64,000 nt of DNA from Halomonas binhaiensis (lineage in GTDB: Bacteria; Pseudomonadota; Gammaproteobacteria; Pseudomonadales; Halomonadaceae). Shown here one piece after another: positions 1 to 8,604 of the stretch (its first letter is position 1; each line of letters opens with the position of its first letter). The translations under genes and the position numbers were made by a program. The DNA lies in assembly GCF_008329985.2 (NCBI RefSeq), contig NZ_CP038437.2, positions 1,550,001 to 1,614,000 of the forward strand. Reading direction: 5' to 3'. The notes beneath the pieces were generated by a model. The model searched no databases. It was not told where the DNA came from and saw only the letters and a program-made list of their open reading frames with translations.

Positions 1-107
1 AATTTGGTTCCGGTGAGCTTGACGACATCCCGCAGTGCCCACAGCAGCGGCATTTGCTCAGGTACATCGAGCTCATGCTTCTGCCCGTTGATGGTTAGGG
101 TGATCAT
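1..107 (-). CDS. Isoquinoline 1-oxidoreductase-type 2Fe-2S small subunit (5' end only)
   Basis: Only the first 35 or so codons lie in the window; the gene runs off the left edge. The reverse strand starts ATGATCACC and encodes a beta-grasp ferredoxin N-terminus that reaches LLWALRDVVKLTGTK, the segment just before the first 2Fe-2S cysteines in IorA/CoxS-like small subunits of molybdenum hydroxylases. Such subunits pass electrons from the Mo-cofactor large subunit. The start is supported by AGGAG at 116-120 on the reverse strand. A perfect palindrome at 124-137 lies in its leader. The family call rests on a short segment. Confidence 0.7.
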   Translation of the reverse strand, partial: MITLTINGQKHELDVPEQMPLLWALRDVVKLTGTK

Positions 108-476
108 CTGCAATTCTCCTCATTGACATGCATGTCAGGAGACACCGATCTTTGCCGGCTCTGTCCCCCTGGAAAGATTTCCTTGATGCAGGTGCACAGA
201 AAAACAGTGTAGGTAAAAGTTAGGTGGATAAGCGTAAAGCGCCAGTAGATTGATTATCGTAGAGGATTAGCTTGATATGCGAGGGCTGTCTATAAGCGAG
301 AGACTCTGGGGAGTGGAAGAGCTTAGTTGAGCATATTCAGGCAGTTGGCTCTTGTCATATTTATTATGCTCTTTCGGTTGTTGGGCGGCTCCGTGTATCT
401 AGTAGGGTGTATCTAGGCGTTCGTTGGACGGGTAGGATCTATACTTTCTCACTCTTTCTATAACGAGGCTGCAACT
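108..476. other. Divergent intergenic region
   Basis: This stretch separates the leftward iron-sulfur subunit gene from the rightward DUF533 gene and must hold both promoters. It contains the palindrome at 124-137 and a short direct repeat GTGTATCTAG at 393-402 and 407-416 in front of the rightward gene. I see no convincing coding sequence or structured RNA. Confidence 0.5.
124..137. promoter_or_regulatory. Perfect 14-bp palindrome TGACATGCATGTCA, operator-like
   Basis: The sequence is its own reverse complement and lies 17 bp upstream of the start codon of the leftward iron-sulfur subunit gene, just beyond its ribosome binding site. Its size and symmetry fit a dimeric repressor operator of the TetR or MarR type (inference). 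No regulator gene for it is visible in the window. Confidence 0.45.
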
Positions 477-1211
477 ATGAATGCCAAGTTCCTGTTGGAT
501 CAGTTGCTGAATCAGGCCAAGGGAGGCGGCAAAACGTCGTCCCGCTCTGGTGGATCTTCAGGTGGTTTTGATGTCGGGGGGCTGATCGGTAGCGTGGCGT
601 CCTCACTGGGTGGTGCCAAACGTGGTGGCAGTAGTCGCGGAGCAGGCATGGGCAGTGGGATGGACATGAAGAGCCTGCTGGGAGGCGGTGCGCTTGGCAT
701 GTTGCTGGGCAAGGGCGGCGGCAAGACGGTGAAGTACGCTGCCTTGGCTGGCCTTGGCATGATGGCCTTCAAGGCATGGCAGCGTTCTCAGGGGGCTGCT
801 GCAACTTCCCAGCCTCCGTCCAGCGAAGGGCAGCCACTCGAAAATCTGGAAGGGTCGGCCCAGGAGCAGCGCAGTCTCAGTGTATTGCAGGCTGTGATCA
901 TGGCGGCCCGCGCCGATGGCCATATCGATGCCCAGGAGCGGCAACTGATCACGGAGCAAATGGGGCAACTGGGGGCTGATGACGAGCTGAATGCCTGGGT
1001 GCAGCGTCAGCTCGAGGCACCGCTGGATGCCCAGGCGCTGGCCAGTCAGGCGGACTCTCCTCAGGCCGCTCGTGAAATGTACCTGATCAGCTACGCCGTG
1101 GTCAGCGATGAAAACGCCATGGAGCGAGCCTGGCTGAATGAGCTGGGTCAAGCGTTGGGGTTGGATGAGAGCGTGCGCAAGGAGCTGGAAAATCAGCTGC
1201 AAGCCGGCTGA
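477..1211 (+). CDS. DUF533 / TerB-like protein (YebE family)
   Basis: The 244-residue protein has a Gly/Ser-rich N-terminal half (residues about 15-85) with a short hydrophobic stretch around residues 70-98 that may associate with the membrane. The C-terminal half (about 130-240) is a helical TerB-like fold with the acidic ADGHID motif near residue 145, the usual metal-site region of DUF533 proteins. E. coli YebE is the comparison; its function is poorly defined and it is often linked to envelope stress. ATG start follows ACGAGG about 8 bp upstream. The gene stands alone and is convergent with the SulP gene. Confidence 0.8.
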   Translation: MNAKFLLDQLLNQAKGGGKTSSRSGGSSGGFDVGGLIGSVASSLGGAKRGGSSRGAGMGSGMDMKSLLGGGALGMLLGKGGGKTVKYAALAGLGMMAFKAWQRSQGAAATSQPPSSEGQPLENLEGSAQEQRSLSVLQAVIMAARADGHIDAQERQLITEQMGQLGADDELNAWVQRQLEAPLDAQALASQADSPQAAREMYLISYAVVSDENAMERAWLNELGQALGLDESVRKELENQLQAG

Positions 1212-1297
1212 TATGCAGGCAAGGGTCCATGGGCTCCACCGATCAAGGCCATGAGGTGCCTTTGGTAACGCCAGCAGAGTGACATCAAACCTGACAG

Positions 1298-1341
1298 CAG
1301 CGCCGGAATAAGTCTCCATCTGGAGCCTCGTTCCGGCGCTG
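1298..1341. terminator. Convergent-gene hairpin without T-tract
   Basis: CAGCGCCGGAA (1298-1308) pairs perfectly with TTCCGGCGCTG (1331-1341), and the loop holds a smaller CTCC-ATCT-GGAG stem. It sits between the stop codons of the DUF533 gene and the leftward SulP gene. No U-run follows on either strand, so termination or 3'-end protection is an inference from position. Confidence 0.5.
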
Positions 1342-1394
1342 CAGCTTCATTCTGGTGCTGTAACTTCATTCCAGTGCTGCAACCTTGTTACGTG
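1338..1394. repeat. 19-bp tandem repeat across the sulP stop codon
   Basis: Units start at 1338, 1357 and (diverged) 1376, each beginning GCTG and the first two sharing the ACTTCATTC-type core. The second and third unit contain the last codons and stop of the leftward SulP gene (stop at 1366-1368), so the repeat contributes to the protein's C-terminal tail. Confidence 0.55.
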
Positions 1395-3150
1395 CTCGTT
1401 GCCATTGCAGCGCAATGGCTCGGGCGCGTTTTCCACTTCTGGCATAGCTTAGCCGACCTGCTGTCTTGCGAATGCCCGCACGGCGCAGCTTGACGATCAT
1501 TCTGGACGGCAGACCGGTAAGGATGAGCCCGACGCCAGCATGATGCATTTCATCGATCAGCGACTTGAAGGCAACGATGGCGGTGCCATCGATGCTCGGC
1601 ACGTCGTGCATGTCGACGATGACAGTGCTTATCTTGGGGTCGACCACGCGTAGCGATACCAATGCTTTTTCGGCCACGGCAAAGAACAATGGGCCATTGA
1701 TGTCATAAACAGCGATGCTGTCGGGTAATGGCGCGATGCTGGGGTCGTCGTCAGTTTCCACGCGGATCGATTGTGTCACCAGAGCCATGCGGTGGATGAA
1801 CAGGGCGGCAGCCAGGCCAATGCCAACGGCTACGGCCAACACCATGTCAAACAATACGGTCAGTCCGAAGCAGGTCACCAGTATGGCGACATCCCCCGGA
1901 GGCGCTGAGCGCAAGGTGTGCATGAAGTGGCGCACCTCGCTCATGTTCCAGGCGATGATGAACAACAGGGCTGCCAGAGACGCCATGGGTACCATGCCGA
2001 GTACTTTGGCAAGGGCGATGACCGCGAGTAATACCACCAGTGAGTGAATCGTGGCGGCAACCGGTGAGTGGGCTCCACTGCGGATGTTGGTCGCTGTACG
2101 TGCAAGGGCGGCCGTGGCGGTAATGCCACCGAACAGTGGTGCGATGAGATTGCCCAACCCCTGGCCGATCAGTTCAGCATTGGGGTCGTGCCTGGTCTTG
2201 GTCAGGCCGTCGGCAACAACAGCGCAGAGCAATGACTCAATAGCCCCCAGCATCGCGATGGCCACGGCAGGACCGAGCAGTTGGTGAACCAGCTCGAAGT
2301 TCACTGTCAGTAGGGAGTTGTCTGCGCCTGGCAGTTGCCAAGGAAGTTCGAAGCTCGGGGCAATGGGAGGAATGCCATGCCCAGTGGTGCCATCCTCTGC
2401 TGTCCAGGTGAACCGTGATGCGATGGTTTCCACCATGGGGTTCGATCCACCCAGCCAGTGGTTGACCATCCAGGCTGCGACGCTGCCGATGAAGAGGCCA
2501 ATCAGCGGAGCCGGAATGGGAATCCTCAATTTTGGCCAGACCAGCATGGCTGCCAAGGAGAGGATACCGATGCTTGATTCATAGGGATTGAGACTGGGCA
2601 ACGCGTGAAGAGTGTCTGCAAGGTTGGCAATGAAGTTCTCGCCCTGAGCGACATGGATTCCAAAGAAGTCGGGAATCTGCATGGTGGCGATGACCACTGC
2701 GATGCCAGAAGTGAATCCCAGGATGACGGGATAGGGAACAAATTCGATCAGACGCCCCATACGCGCGAACCCCAGAGCAACAAGGATCAACCCTGCCATC
2801 ATGCTGGCGATCAAGAGCCCACCCAGACCGTGGTTGGCCACGATCGGAAACAGGATGACGACGAAGGCAGCGGTGGGGCCGGAGACGTTGAAACGGGCTC
2901 CGCCAGTCAGCGCGATGATGGCACCGGCCACAATGGCCGTATAAAGGCCATGCTGGGGGGGGACGCCGGTAGCAATCGCCAGAGCCATGGACAGTGGTAC
3001 GGCGACGGTGCCAACGGTCAGCCCTGCCATGACATCCCTGCGCAGATCCTTCGCACCATATCCATCTTGCAGAGTTGTCCGCAGGGCGGTGCCGATGCCG
3101 GGGATACTTCGGAGCAAGCGATGTGATGATCTGCGTTGCTGTGACGACAT
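1366..3150 (-). CDS. SulP-family inorganic anion transporter with STAS domain
   Basis: The protein is an inner-membrane SLC26/SulP carrier: about ten to twelve hydrophobic segments occupy residues 25-440, including the family region with GVPPQHGLYTAI, followed by a C-terminal cytoplasmic STAS domain with the DGTAIVAF loop. Substrates in the family are sulfate, bicarbonate or dicarboxylates; the substrate here cannot be read from sequence. I chose the ATG at 3150 (594 residues), preceded by GGGGAT, rather than the TTG 39 bp upstream. The gene is divergent from a small ribbon-helix-helix protein whose leader shares matching palindromes, suggesting local regulation. The last codons lie in a 19-bp tandem repeat. 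Confidence 0.92.
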   Translation of the reverse strand: MSSQQRRSSHRLLRSIPGIGTALRTTLQDGYGAKDLRRDVMAGLTVGTVAVPLSMALAIATGVPPQHGLYTAIVAGAIIALTGGARFNVSGPTAAFVVILFPIVANHGLGGLLIASMMAGLILVALGFARMGRLIEFVPYPVILGFTSGIAVVIATMQIPDFFGIHVAQGENFIANLADTLHALPSLNPYESSIGILSLAAMLVWPKLRIPIPAPLIGLFIGSVAAWMVNHWLGGSNPMVETIASRFTWTAEDGTTGHGIPPIAPSFELPWQLPGADNSLLTVNFELVHQLLGPAVAIAMLGAIESLLCAVVADGLTKTRHDPNAELIGQGLGNLIAPLFGGITATAALARTATNIRSGAHSPVAATIHSLVVLLAVIALAKVLGMVPMASLAALLFIIAWNMSEVRHFMHTLRSAPPGDVAILVTCFGLTVLFDMVLAVAVGIGLAAALFIHRMALVTQSIRVETDDDPSIAPLPDSIAVYDINGPLFFAVAEKALVSLRVVDPKISTVIVDMHDVPSIDGTAIVAFKSLIDEMHHAGVGLILTGLPSRMIVKLRRAGIRKTAGRLSYARSGKRARAIALQWQRARNKVAALE

Positions 3151-3236
3151 GATCGAAATCCCCAGTGAAGGTGGTGGGGTAGTGACCAAACTGCTCGCAG
3201 TCGCAACGTATGGCGCTGGCCCGGTTAGATCACAAG

Positions 3237-3257
3237 CATGTTAATAACATTAACATG
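3237..3257. promoter_or_regulatory. Palindrome CATGTTAAT-N3-ATTAACATG in the sulP leader
   Basis: Perfect 9-bp arms separated by AAC. It lies about 90 bp upstream of the sulP start codon and carries the same ATTAACAT half-site as the palindrome at 3369-3387 in front of the ribbon-helix-helix gene. Both are probably operators of that protein (inference). Confidence 0.6.
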
Positions 3258-3368
3258 TGGTTCTCATTGTCTACAAACAAATGCCTATGCAATAGGTGGT
3301 GTAGGGGTTCTCAAGGACAGCCATGAGGCTATTGGTGGGCATTGGCATTGCGGGAGGAAGGCCTTGCA

Positions 3369-3387
3369 ATTAACATTTAATGTTAAT
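3369..3387. promoter_or_regulatory. Palindrome ATTAACATT-T-AATGTTAAT before the RHH gene
   Basis: Perfect 9-bp arms around one central base, ending 18 bp upstream of the ATG of the ribbon-helix-helix gene, so binding here would block its promoter or ribosome entry. Autoregulation is usual for this class of small regulators. Confidence 0.6.
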
Positions 3388-3405
3388 GTTTTCTGGAGCT
3401 TTGCC

Positions 3406-3606
3406 ATGGAAAAGAAGACCGCACGCTTGACGCTGCTGATCGATCCGCACAAGAAACGGGCTTTCGAGCAGTTATGTGCGGAACAGGACCTGACGCCATC
3501 CCAGGTGGTTCGCCAGATGATTCGTGACTACCTGCGTGAGCATGGCGTGGAGTATGAAACTCAGCCCGGTGCGGATGTCGGTCGGCATCGAAATGGCAAG
3601 GCATGA
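3406..3606 (+). CDS. Ribbon-helix-helix (CopG/Arc-type) small regulator
   Basis: A 66-residue protein: a short beta-strand region (KKTARLTLLID, residues 3-13), then two helices (about 14-28 and 33-46) with the turn DLTPSQVVRQMI, the layout of a ribbon-helix-helix DNA-binding dimer. The start is ATG at 3406 with GGAG at 3395-3398; longer upstream reading is not supported. It is divergent from the SulP gene, and two palindromes sharing the half-site ATTAACAT lie in the gap. No toxin gene follows, so an antitoxin role is less likely than regulation of itself and of the transporter. Confidence 0.75.
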   Translation: MEKKTARLTLLIDPHKKRAFEQLCAEQDLTPSQVVRQMIRDYLREHGVEYETQPGADVGRHRNGKA

Positions 3607-3684
3607 GCGAGAGGTACATGTGAGTCCTCTCGCCATGACTGCGCCACCATCTGATGGAGTCCAATCCTGTCAACTGGCTGGCAG

Positions 3685-4926
3685 TCAACTGATTGATAGT
3701 CGTTCAGGGGGCTGATCCTGAGGCAACAGCGGTATCGGGCGAACAGCGAAGAGTACCCGGAACAGCTTGATGGTCAGCCACAGAATGCCCAGCGGAAAGA
3801 TCAGGGTCTGAAACACGAAGAGTGCCATCAGGTGCAGGACGGCGCTGGTACCTGACTCTATCCGTGCCTGGATGGCCTCGGTGTCGATGGTACTGGACAG
3901 TGTCGACAGCTTGTCACCTAGGCGGTCAATAAAGCCTTGATCCTCACCTGCAAGGTGGCGTCGAACACTTTCGCGTTGCTTGTCGAGGCGGGCCAGTTCC
4001 GCCAGCTGTGCCTGGTGCTCTTCCGTTGCTGTCTCCAGGTCTTCGCTTTGCCGGGCGAGGCGTGCCTCGAGCTCTTCCAGCCGGGGTTCCGTATGGAACG
4101 GATTAAGAAGGTCTGAAAGGCTCATGTCGGCCTTGATCATGGCAATGCGAGCGCGACTCTGAGTCACCAGGTTTCTGGCCACGGTGAGACGCTGGTTGAC
4201 TTCTACCAGGTCATCGCGTACTTCCCGGCGCTGGGTTGTCAATTGGGTTATCTCGTCCTCCAGGCGTTCTCGCTCCTTGGCAGTGAGGTGATCGGCGGAG
4301 GGCGCTGCTGCACTCGTCTGGACTTCTTCGGCCAGGATATTGACCTGGGCCATGTTGCGTTCGGTGGGCTCATCCAGAAAGGCCTGTGACACTAGAGTGT
4401 TGAGCAGCAGGGTAATCAGCACCAGAAAGCGAGGCAGGCAGACCAGCACAAAAAGTTTCCAGCACCAGCGTGCGCTGCGAGGATGCAGCCATACGCTGGC
4501 GAGCAGCAGCAAGGCAGTGATGCTCAAGGTGGCCTTGAAGAAGGGCGTTGCGGAAATCTCGAGGAGCAGGTTCTGACCGACGAGGGAACCGATGGCCAGC
4601 ATCATGATGTCGGCATATTGCTCCACCAGATCATTGAACGGATCGAGTATCTCGAAAGGTCTTGTCGAGACGCCGGCGCCGAGGGAGAGGCCAACCTCGG
4701 ATGACTGCAGTACGGAAATTCCCGCGTTTAGCCCTCGAGCAGCGGCATAGGCGACCAGAGCCTGAGTGGTGGCACTTTCTACATGGCGTTGAGCCGTATG
4801 GTCGACAGCGTCCCACCAGGAGATAGCGACGAGCATCAGCAGCACGAGAGAAAACAGGGCCTTGAGCAGGATTCTGCGATGATGCTGGCCATGATGAGAG
4901 GGTGCGGGAGAAGAGGGTGCAGGCAT
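3685..4926 (-). CDS. Inner-membrane protein with central coiled coil, unknown function
   Basis: I do not recognise a named family. The 413-residue protein (ATG at 4926) has a basic N-terminus, a membrane segment at about residues 20-40, two to three more at about 110-185, then a long charged helix rich in Glu, Arg and Gln (about 215-335, with ERERLEDEITQL and LEELEARLARQ patterns) and a final membrane segment near 370-400. The topology suggests a membrane-anchored scaffold with a coiled-coil arm. It precedes dnaX on the opposite strand and has no operon partner. The weak ribosome binding site leaves the exact start uncertain. Confidence 0.6.
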   Translation of the reverse strand: MPAPSSPAPSHHGQHHRRILLKALFSLVLLMLVAISWWDAVDHTAQRHVESATTQALVAYAAARGLNAGISVLQSSEVGLSLGAGVSTRPFEILDPFNDLVEQYADIMMLAIGSLVGQNLLLEISATPFFKATLSITALLLLASVWLHPRSARWCWKLFVLVCLPRFLVLITLLLNTLVSQAFLDEPTERNMAQVNILAEEVQTSAAAPSADHLTAKERERLEDEITQLTTQRREVRDDLVEVNQRLTVARNLVTQSRARIAMIKADMSLSDLLNPFHTEPRLEELEARLARQSEDLETATEEHQAQLAELARLDKQRESVRRHLAGEDQGFIDRLGDKLSTLSSTIDTEAIQARIESGTSAVLHLMALFVFQTLIFPLGILWLTIKLFRVLFAVRPIPLLPQDQPPERLSIS

Positions 4927-5240
4927 AGAAGAACATCCAATCAAGCGTATTCGGTGATAAAAGATGGAAGCTTGGCAAAAGCGCCGATTGATGCTCTGGC
5001 GACTTGGCTTTGCGCTATTGGCGCTGCCCGGTAGAATGTTACCCCAAGACTCCAGCACCGATCATCGCTAAGCACCGGCGCATTGTGCCGTAGTGCTAAG
5101 TAGTGTTAAGGCCGCGCTAATGTCGCAGTATGCCTGTGTAGTGTTAATGTGTGGCGTTATTGTGGCGAACGGGATTCATTCGATGAGACGGTGCTGACAG
5201 GTCAACCGTCCCCACTCCAGCAGTAAGGAAAATTCGTTCC

Positions 5241-7469
5241 ATGAGTTATCAGGTCCTGGCCCGCAAGTGGCGGCCGCGCACCTTCCATGAGCTGGTTGGG
5301 CAAGAGCATGTTCAACGTGCCCTGGTCAATGCTCTGGACCAGGGACGTCTGCACCATGCTTACCTGTTCACTGGAACCCGGGGAGTAGGCAAGACCACGC
5401 TGGCGCGGATTCTGGCCAAGTGCCTGAACTGCACTGCGGGAGGCCATGGGGATGAGGGCATTACCTCGAACCCTTGTGGTACCTGTGATGCTTGCGTATC
5501 CATTGATCAGGGCCGCTTCGTCGACCTGATCGAAGTCGATGCGGCATCTCGTACCAAGGTCGAAGATACCCGTGAACTGCTCGACAATGTCCAGTACGCG
5601 CCGACCCAGGGTCGCTACAAGGTGTACCTCATCGATGAGGTGCACATGCTCTCCACCAGTAGTTTCAACGCTCTGTTGAAGACATTGGAAGAGCCGCCTC
5701 CTCATGTAAAGTTCCTGCTGGCAACCACCGATCCTCAGAAGCTGCCGGCAACGGTGCTGTCGCGTTGTCTGCAGTTTACACTCAAGCATATGCCACCCGA
5801 GCGCATCGTTGGACACTTGTCCAAGGTGCTGGAGGCGGAGAATGTGCCGTTCGAGGAATCGGCCTTGTGGTTGCTGGGCAAGGCAGCAGCAGGTTCCATG
5901 CGCGATGCAATGAGCTTGACTGACCAGGCCATCGCCTTTGGTCAGGGTGAAGTGCGTCATGCGGATGTGGCGGCCATGCTGGGCACCCTGGATCATCGGC
6001 ATGTACTGGCGCTGGTGGAGGCTCTGTCCGATGTGGATGCCGCCCGAGTGTTGCAGGAAGTCGCCAAGCTGGCGGAACAGGGCCCGGACTTCGCTGCCGT
6101 CCTGGATGACCTCACAGCGATACTGCATCGCCTGGCGATTGGCCAGATGGTACCCCAGGCCCTGGATAACGGTCATGGTGACAGGGAAACATTGCTTGCC
6201 TTGTCCGCTCGTTTCACTGCCGAAGACATTCAGCTGTATTACCAGATTGGTGTCCAGGGACGAGCAGACATGGCGCATGCTCCAGATCTGCGCACCGCAT
6301 TGGAAATGACCTTGTTGCGGATGTTGGCGTTTCGCCCACAGGGTGTTCCCAAGCCTGCACGAACACCTCTGCCACTGCGCGCAGCACCTGAGCAGCAGGG
6401 TAGTGTCGAACAGTCTTCTGCCGGAACAGCAGTTGAAGGCGCTACCGGAACAGCAGTTGAAGGCGCTACCGGAACAGCCGTTGAAGGTTCTACCGGAACA
6501 GCCGTTGAAGACTCTGCGCCCGAACCGCAGCCAGAAGCCGCAACGCGTAGCGAACCTCCGCCCTGGGAGGGCGGCGCTGCGGAGGACCCTAGTCCAGGCG
6601 CTGAGATGTGCGAGACCGAGGCATCCAGCGCAGAAAATACCGTTGCAGCTACATCCCAGACACTGCCGCATGAGCCATCGCCCATGTCGCAGTCGTCACC
6701 AGGGCTCGCGGAACCTGTCTCCGGTGAACCAGGCCCGGATGAGCCAGCCCCTGCAGAGCCTCCTCCCTGGGAAGAAGCGGCGCTGGACAACGCGCAGGAG
6801 CCTGAGGGTGTGGCGGCGGTTGGTTCGGCAAATGTTGCTTCGCCAGACGTCCCGAATACACCGGACTTGAATCCCGCTGCGTCGAGTGACGTCACTGCCG
6901 CGCCGGCCGCTGCTGACGTTGAGCCTGTTGTTGAGTCTGTTACCGAATCCAGTGCCCCCGTGGACACGGTTAGCGATACCTCCACGGTGGCGGATACCAC
7001 TCCAGTCATAGATGACAGAAGCGCTTCCGAAGCAAGGGCTGGCGTGGAGAATGGGATCGAAGGCCGCTTGAACCATGCCGTATGGCTGGCTTCCTTTGAC
7101 ACATTAGGGCTTTCCGGGCTGACGCGTAACCTGGCGGCTCACTGTGTGGTAGGCGAAGATGATGGCCAAAGCGTACAAATGTTGCTGGATCCATCGCAGG
7201 CGGCGATGAATGCAGAAGTCCACATCACGCGAATTCGCGATGCACTGGAAGCAGCAGGTTATCCGCGGCGTCTGGACATAGAAGTTTGTGAGCTTCCCGG
7301 CGACGTGGAAACGCCGCGCCAGATGGCCGAACGTCTTGCTGCAGAACGTCATGCACAGGCGGTTGAGTCCTTGAAGCGAGACCCCCATATCCAGCAAATG
7401 CAGCAGACCTTTGGTGCCCGTCTGGTGGAATCCACGGTAAAGCCCCTGGAACCGGAAAACGGGCGCTGA
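5241..7469 (+). CDS. dnaX: DNA polymerase III subunits gamma/tau
   Basis: Clamp-loader ATPase. Residues 1-365 hold the AAA+ module: Walker A GTRGVGKTT near 45, a zinc-binding cysteine cluster (CLNC, CGTC, C) at about 64-85, the Walker B DEVH near 130, and the SRC sensor near 170. A long acidic, Pro/Ala/Glu-rich linker covers about 375-605, and a tau C-terminal domain that should contact DnaE and DnaB lies at about 615-730. The linker contains a 24-bp in-frame tandem repeat. No A-rich slippery run like the E. coli gamma frameshift site is visible, so a short gamma form is doubtful. ybaB and recR follow in the order typical of bacteria. Confidence 0.97.
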   Translation: MSYQVLARKWRPRTFHELVGQEHVQRALVNALDQGRLHHAYLFTGTRGVGKTTLARILAKCLNCTAGGHGDEGITSNPCGTCDACVSIDQGRFVDLIEVDAASRTKVEDTRELLDNVQYAPTQGRYKVYLIDEVHMLSTSSFNALLKTLEEPPPHVKFLLATTDPQKLPATVLSRCLQFTLKHMPPERIVGHLSKVLEAENVPFEESALWLLGKAAAGSMRDAMSLTDQAIAFGQGEVRHADVAAMLGTLDHRHVLALVEALSDVDAARVLQEVAKLAEQGPDFAAVLDDLTAILHRLAIGQMVPQALDNGHGDRETLLALSARFTAEDIQLYYQIGVQGRADMAHAPDLRTALEMTLLRMLAFRPQGVPKPARTPLPLRAAPEQQGSVEQSSAGTAVEGATGTAVEGATGTAVEGSTGTAVEDSAPEPQPEAATRSEPPPWEGGAAEDPSPGAEMCETEASSAENTVAATSQTLPHEPSPMSQSSPGLAEPVSGEPGPDEPAPAEPPPWEEAALDNAQEPEGVAAVGSANVASPDVPNTPDLNPAASSDVTAAPAAADVEPVVESVTESSAPVDTVSDTSTVADTTPVIDDRSASEARAGVENGIEGRLNHAVWLASFDTLGLSGLTRNLAAHCVVGEDDGQSVQMLLDPSQAAMNAEVHITRIRDALEAAGYPRRLDIEVCELPGDVETPRQMAERLAAERHAQAVESLKRDPHIQQMQQTFGARLVESTVKPLEPENGR
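6421..6516 (+). repeat. 24-bp in-frame tandem repeat in dnaX, four units
   Basis: Units start at 6421, 6445, 6469 and 6493; the first two are identical and the last two differ by a few bases. Each encodes an eight-residue GTAVEGAT-like unit in the disordered tau linker. It is a candidate length-variable locus. Confidence 0.85.
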
Positions 7470-7562
7470 GATAGCATTATTTCACAACAGCATTGTCTGA
7501 AATGAATACACAACGGCTGGCATGGGCCGGTCGTTAGACCCCATCGGAAAGAGGACAGCACC

Positions 7563-7889
7563 ATGTTCAAGGGTGGAATGGGCAACCTGATGAAGCAGGC
7601 CCAGGAAATGCAGACCAAGATGCAGCACATCCAGGAAGAGATTGCCAAGTCTGAAGTACTGGGCGAGGCCGGTGCCGGCATGGTCAAGGTGACCATGAAC
7701 GGTCGCCATGATGTCAGCCGCGTCGAAATCGACCCCAGCATCATGGAAGAAGACAAGGAATTGCTCGAAGACTTGCTGGCTGCAGCGGTCAATGACGCTG
7801 TGCGCAAGGTAGAGCAAAACTCTCGCGAGAAGATGGAAGAAGCGACGGCCGGCCTGAACCTGCCGCCGGGTTTCAAGATGCCTTTCTGA
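7563..7889 (+). CDS. ybaB: YbaB/EbfC nucleoid-associated protein
   Basis: A 108-residue protein with the YbaB signature: an N-terminal Met/Gln-rich helix ([16 protein letters not shown]), the central strands with [11 protein letters not shown] near residues 38-48, and a C-terminal helix ending in PPGFKMPF. Members form tweezer-shaped dimers that bind DNA without strong specificity. The start follows AGAGGACAGCACC. The gene lies between dnaX and recR, the conserved arrangement, and probably shares their transcript. Confidence 0.96.
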   Translation: MFKGGMGNLMKQAQEMQTKMQHIQEEIAKSEVLGEAGAGMVKVTMNGRHDVSRVEIDPSIMEEDKELLEDLLAAAVNDAVRKVEQNSREKMEEATAGLNLPPGFKMPF

Positions 7890-7972
7890 GGCAAAATATT
7901 TTCCCGGACCTGTATCCTGGTCACCTGCACCCTAAGTCGCCCAGGGCCCTGTAATCGGACACTGAGAATCGG

Positions 7973-8578
7973 ATGAGCTTTTCTCCTCTTGTCGAGCAAT
8001 TGATGGAAGCACTGCGTGTGCTTCCTGGAGTGGGCCCCAAGACCGCTCAGCGCATGGCCATGCACTTGCTGGAGCGTAACCGGGAAGGTGGCGAGCGCCT
8101 GGCCGCAGTGATGCGAGAAGCGGTTGAACGGGTGGGCTACTGTCAGCGTTGTCGAACTTTGACTGAAGAGCCGTTATGCGGCCTATGTGAAAGTCCCCGT
8201 CGTGATGACAGCCTGCTGTGTGTCGTCGAGTCACCGGCAGACATGCTGGCGATCGAAGACGCCGGTGGTTATCAGGGCCGTTACTTTGTCCTGCATGGTC
8301 ACCTTTCGCCGCTTGATGGTATCGGCCCCGAGGATATCGGTCTGGATCAACTGGATACCTTGATGGAAGAGGGGCAGGTGCAGGAGGTAGTGCTGGCCAC
8401 CAATCCTACCGTGGAAGGTGAAGCCACTGCCCACTACATAGCCGCCCAGATCCAGCGTCATGGCGCGCGCCTGTCGCGATTGGCCTATGGTGTTCCCATG
8501 GGCGGTGAACTTGAGTACGTCGATGGCGGCACCCTGAGTCGCGCCTTCTCCGGTCGCTTGCCGTTTCTCGGTGAGTGA
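7973..8578 (+). CDS. recR: Recombination mediator RecR
   Basis: RecFOR-pathway protein that helps load RecA at gaps. The 201-residue length is typical. Visible parts: an N-terminal helix-hairpin-helix ([13 protein letters not shown], about 17-29), a four-cysteine zinc finger at C57, C60, C69 and C72, and a Toprim domain ([12 protein letters not shown], about 84-95, onward) followed by a Walker-like C-terminus. The ATG at 7973 gives the usual start. It follows ybaB by 83 bp and precedes rnd by 26 bp. Confidence 0.97.
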   Translation: MSFSPLVEQLMEALRVLPGVGPKTAQRMAMHLLERNREGGERLAAVMREAVERVGYCQRCRTLTEEPLCGLCESPRRDDSLLCVVESPADMLAIEDAGGYQGRYFVLHGHLSPLDGIGPEDIGLDQLDTLMEEGQVQEVVLATNPTVEGEATAHYIAAQIQRHGARLSRLAYGVPMGGELEYVDGGTLSRAFSGRLPFLGE

Positions 8579-8604
8579 TGTTCTTCATCCAGCTGGACAC
8601 CTGA

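Noticed and set aside
3406..3606. Antitoxin of a toxin-antitoxin pair
   Set aside because: No small toxin gene lies up- or downstream; the divergent neighbour is a transporter and operators are shared with it.
5059..5240. 4.5S RNA (ffs) gene upstream of dnaX
   Set aside because: Some relatives place a small RNA here, but the conserved GGAAGGAAGCAGC-type loop is absent.
6300..6420. Programmed frameshift for a gamma form of DnaX
   Set aside because: No run of A residues or slippery heptamer is visible at or after the AAA+ module.
5202..6671. 489-codon reverse-strand open frame over dnaX
   Set aside because: It is a composition shadow of dnaX: Cys/Gln/His-rich translation with no domain, and repeats that mirror the dnaX 24-bp units.
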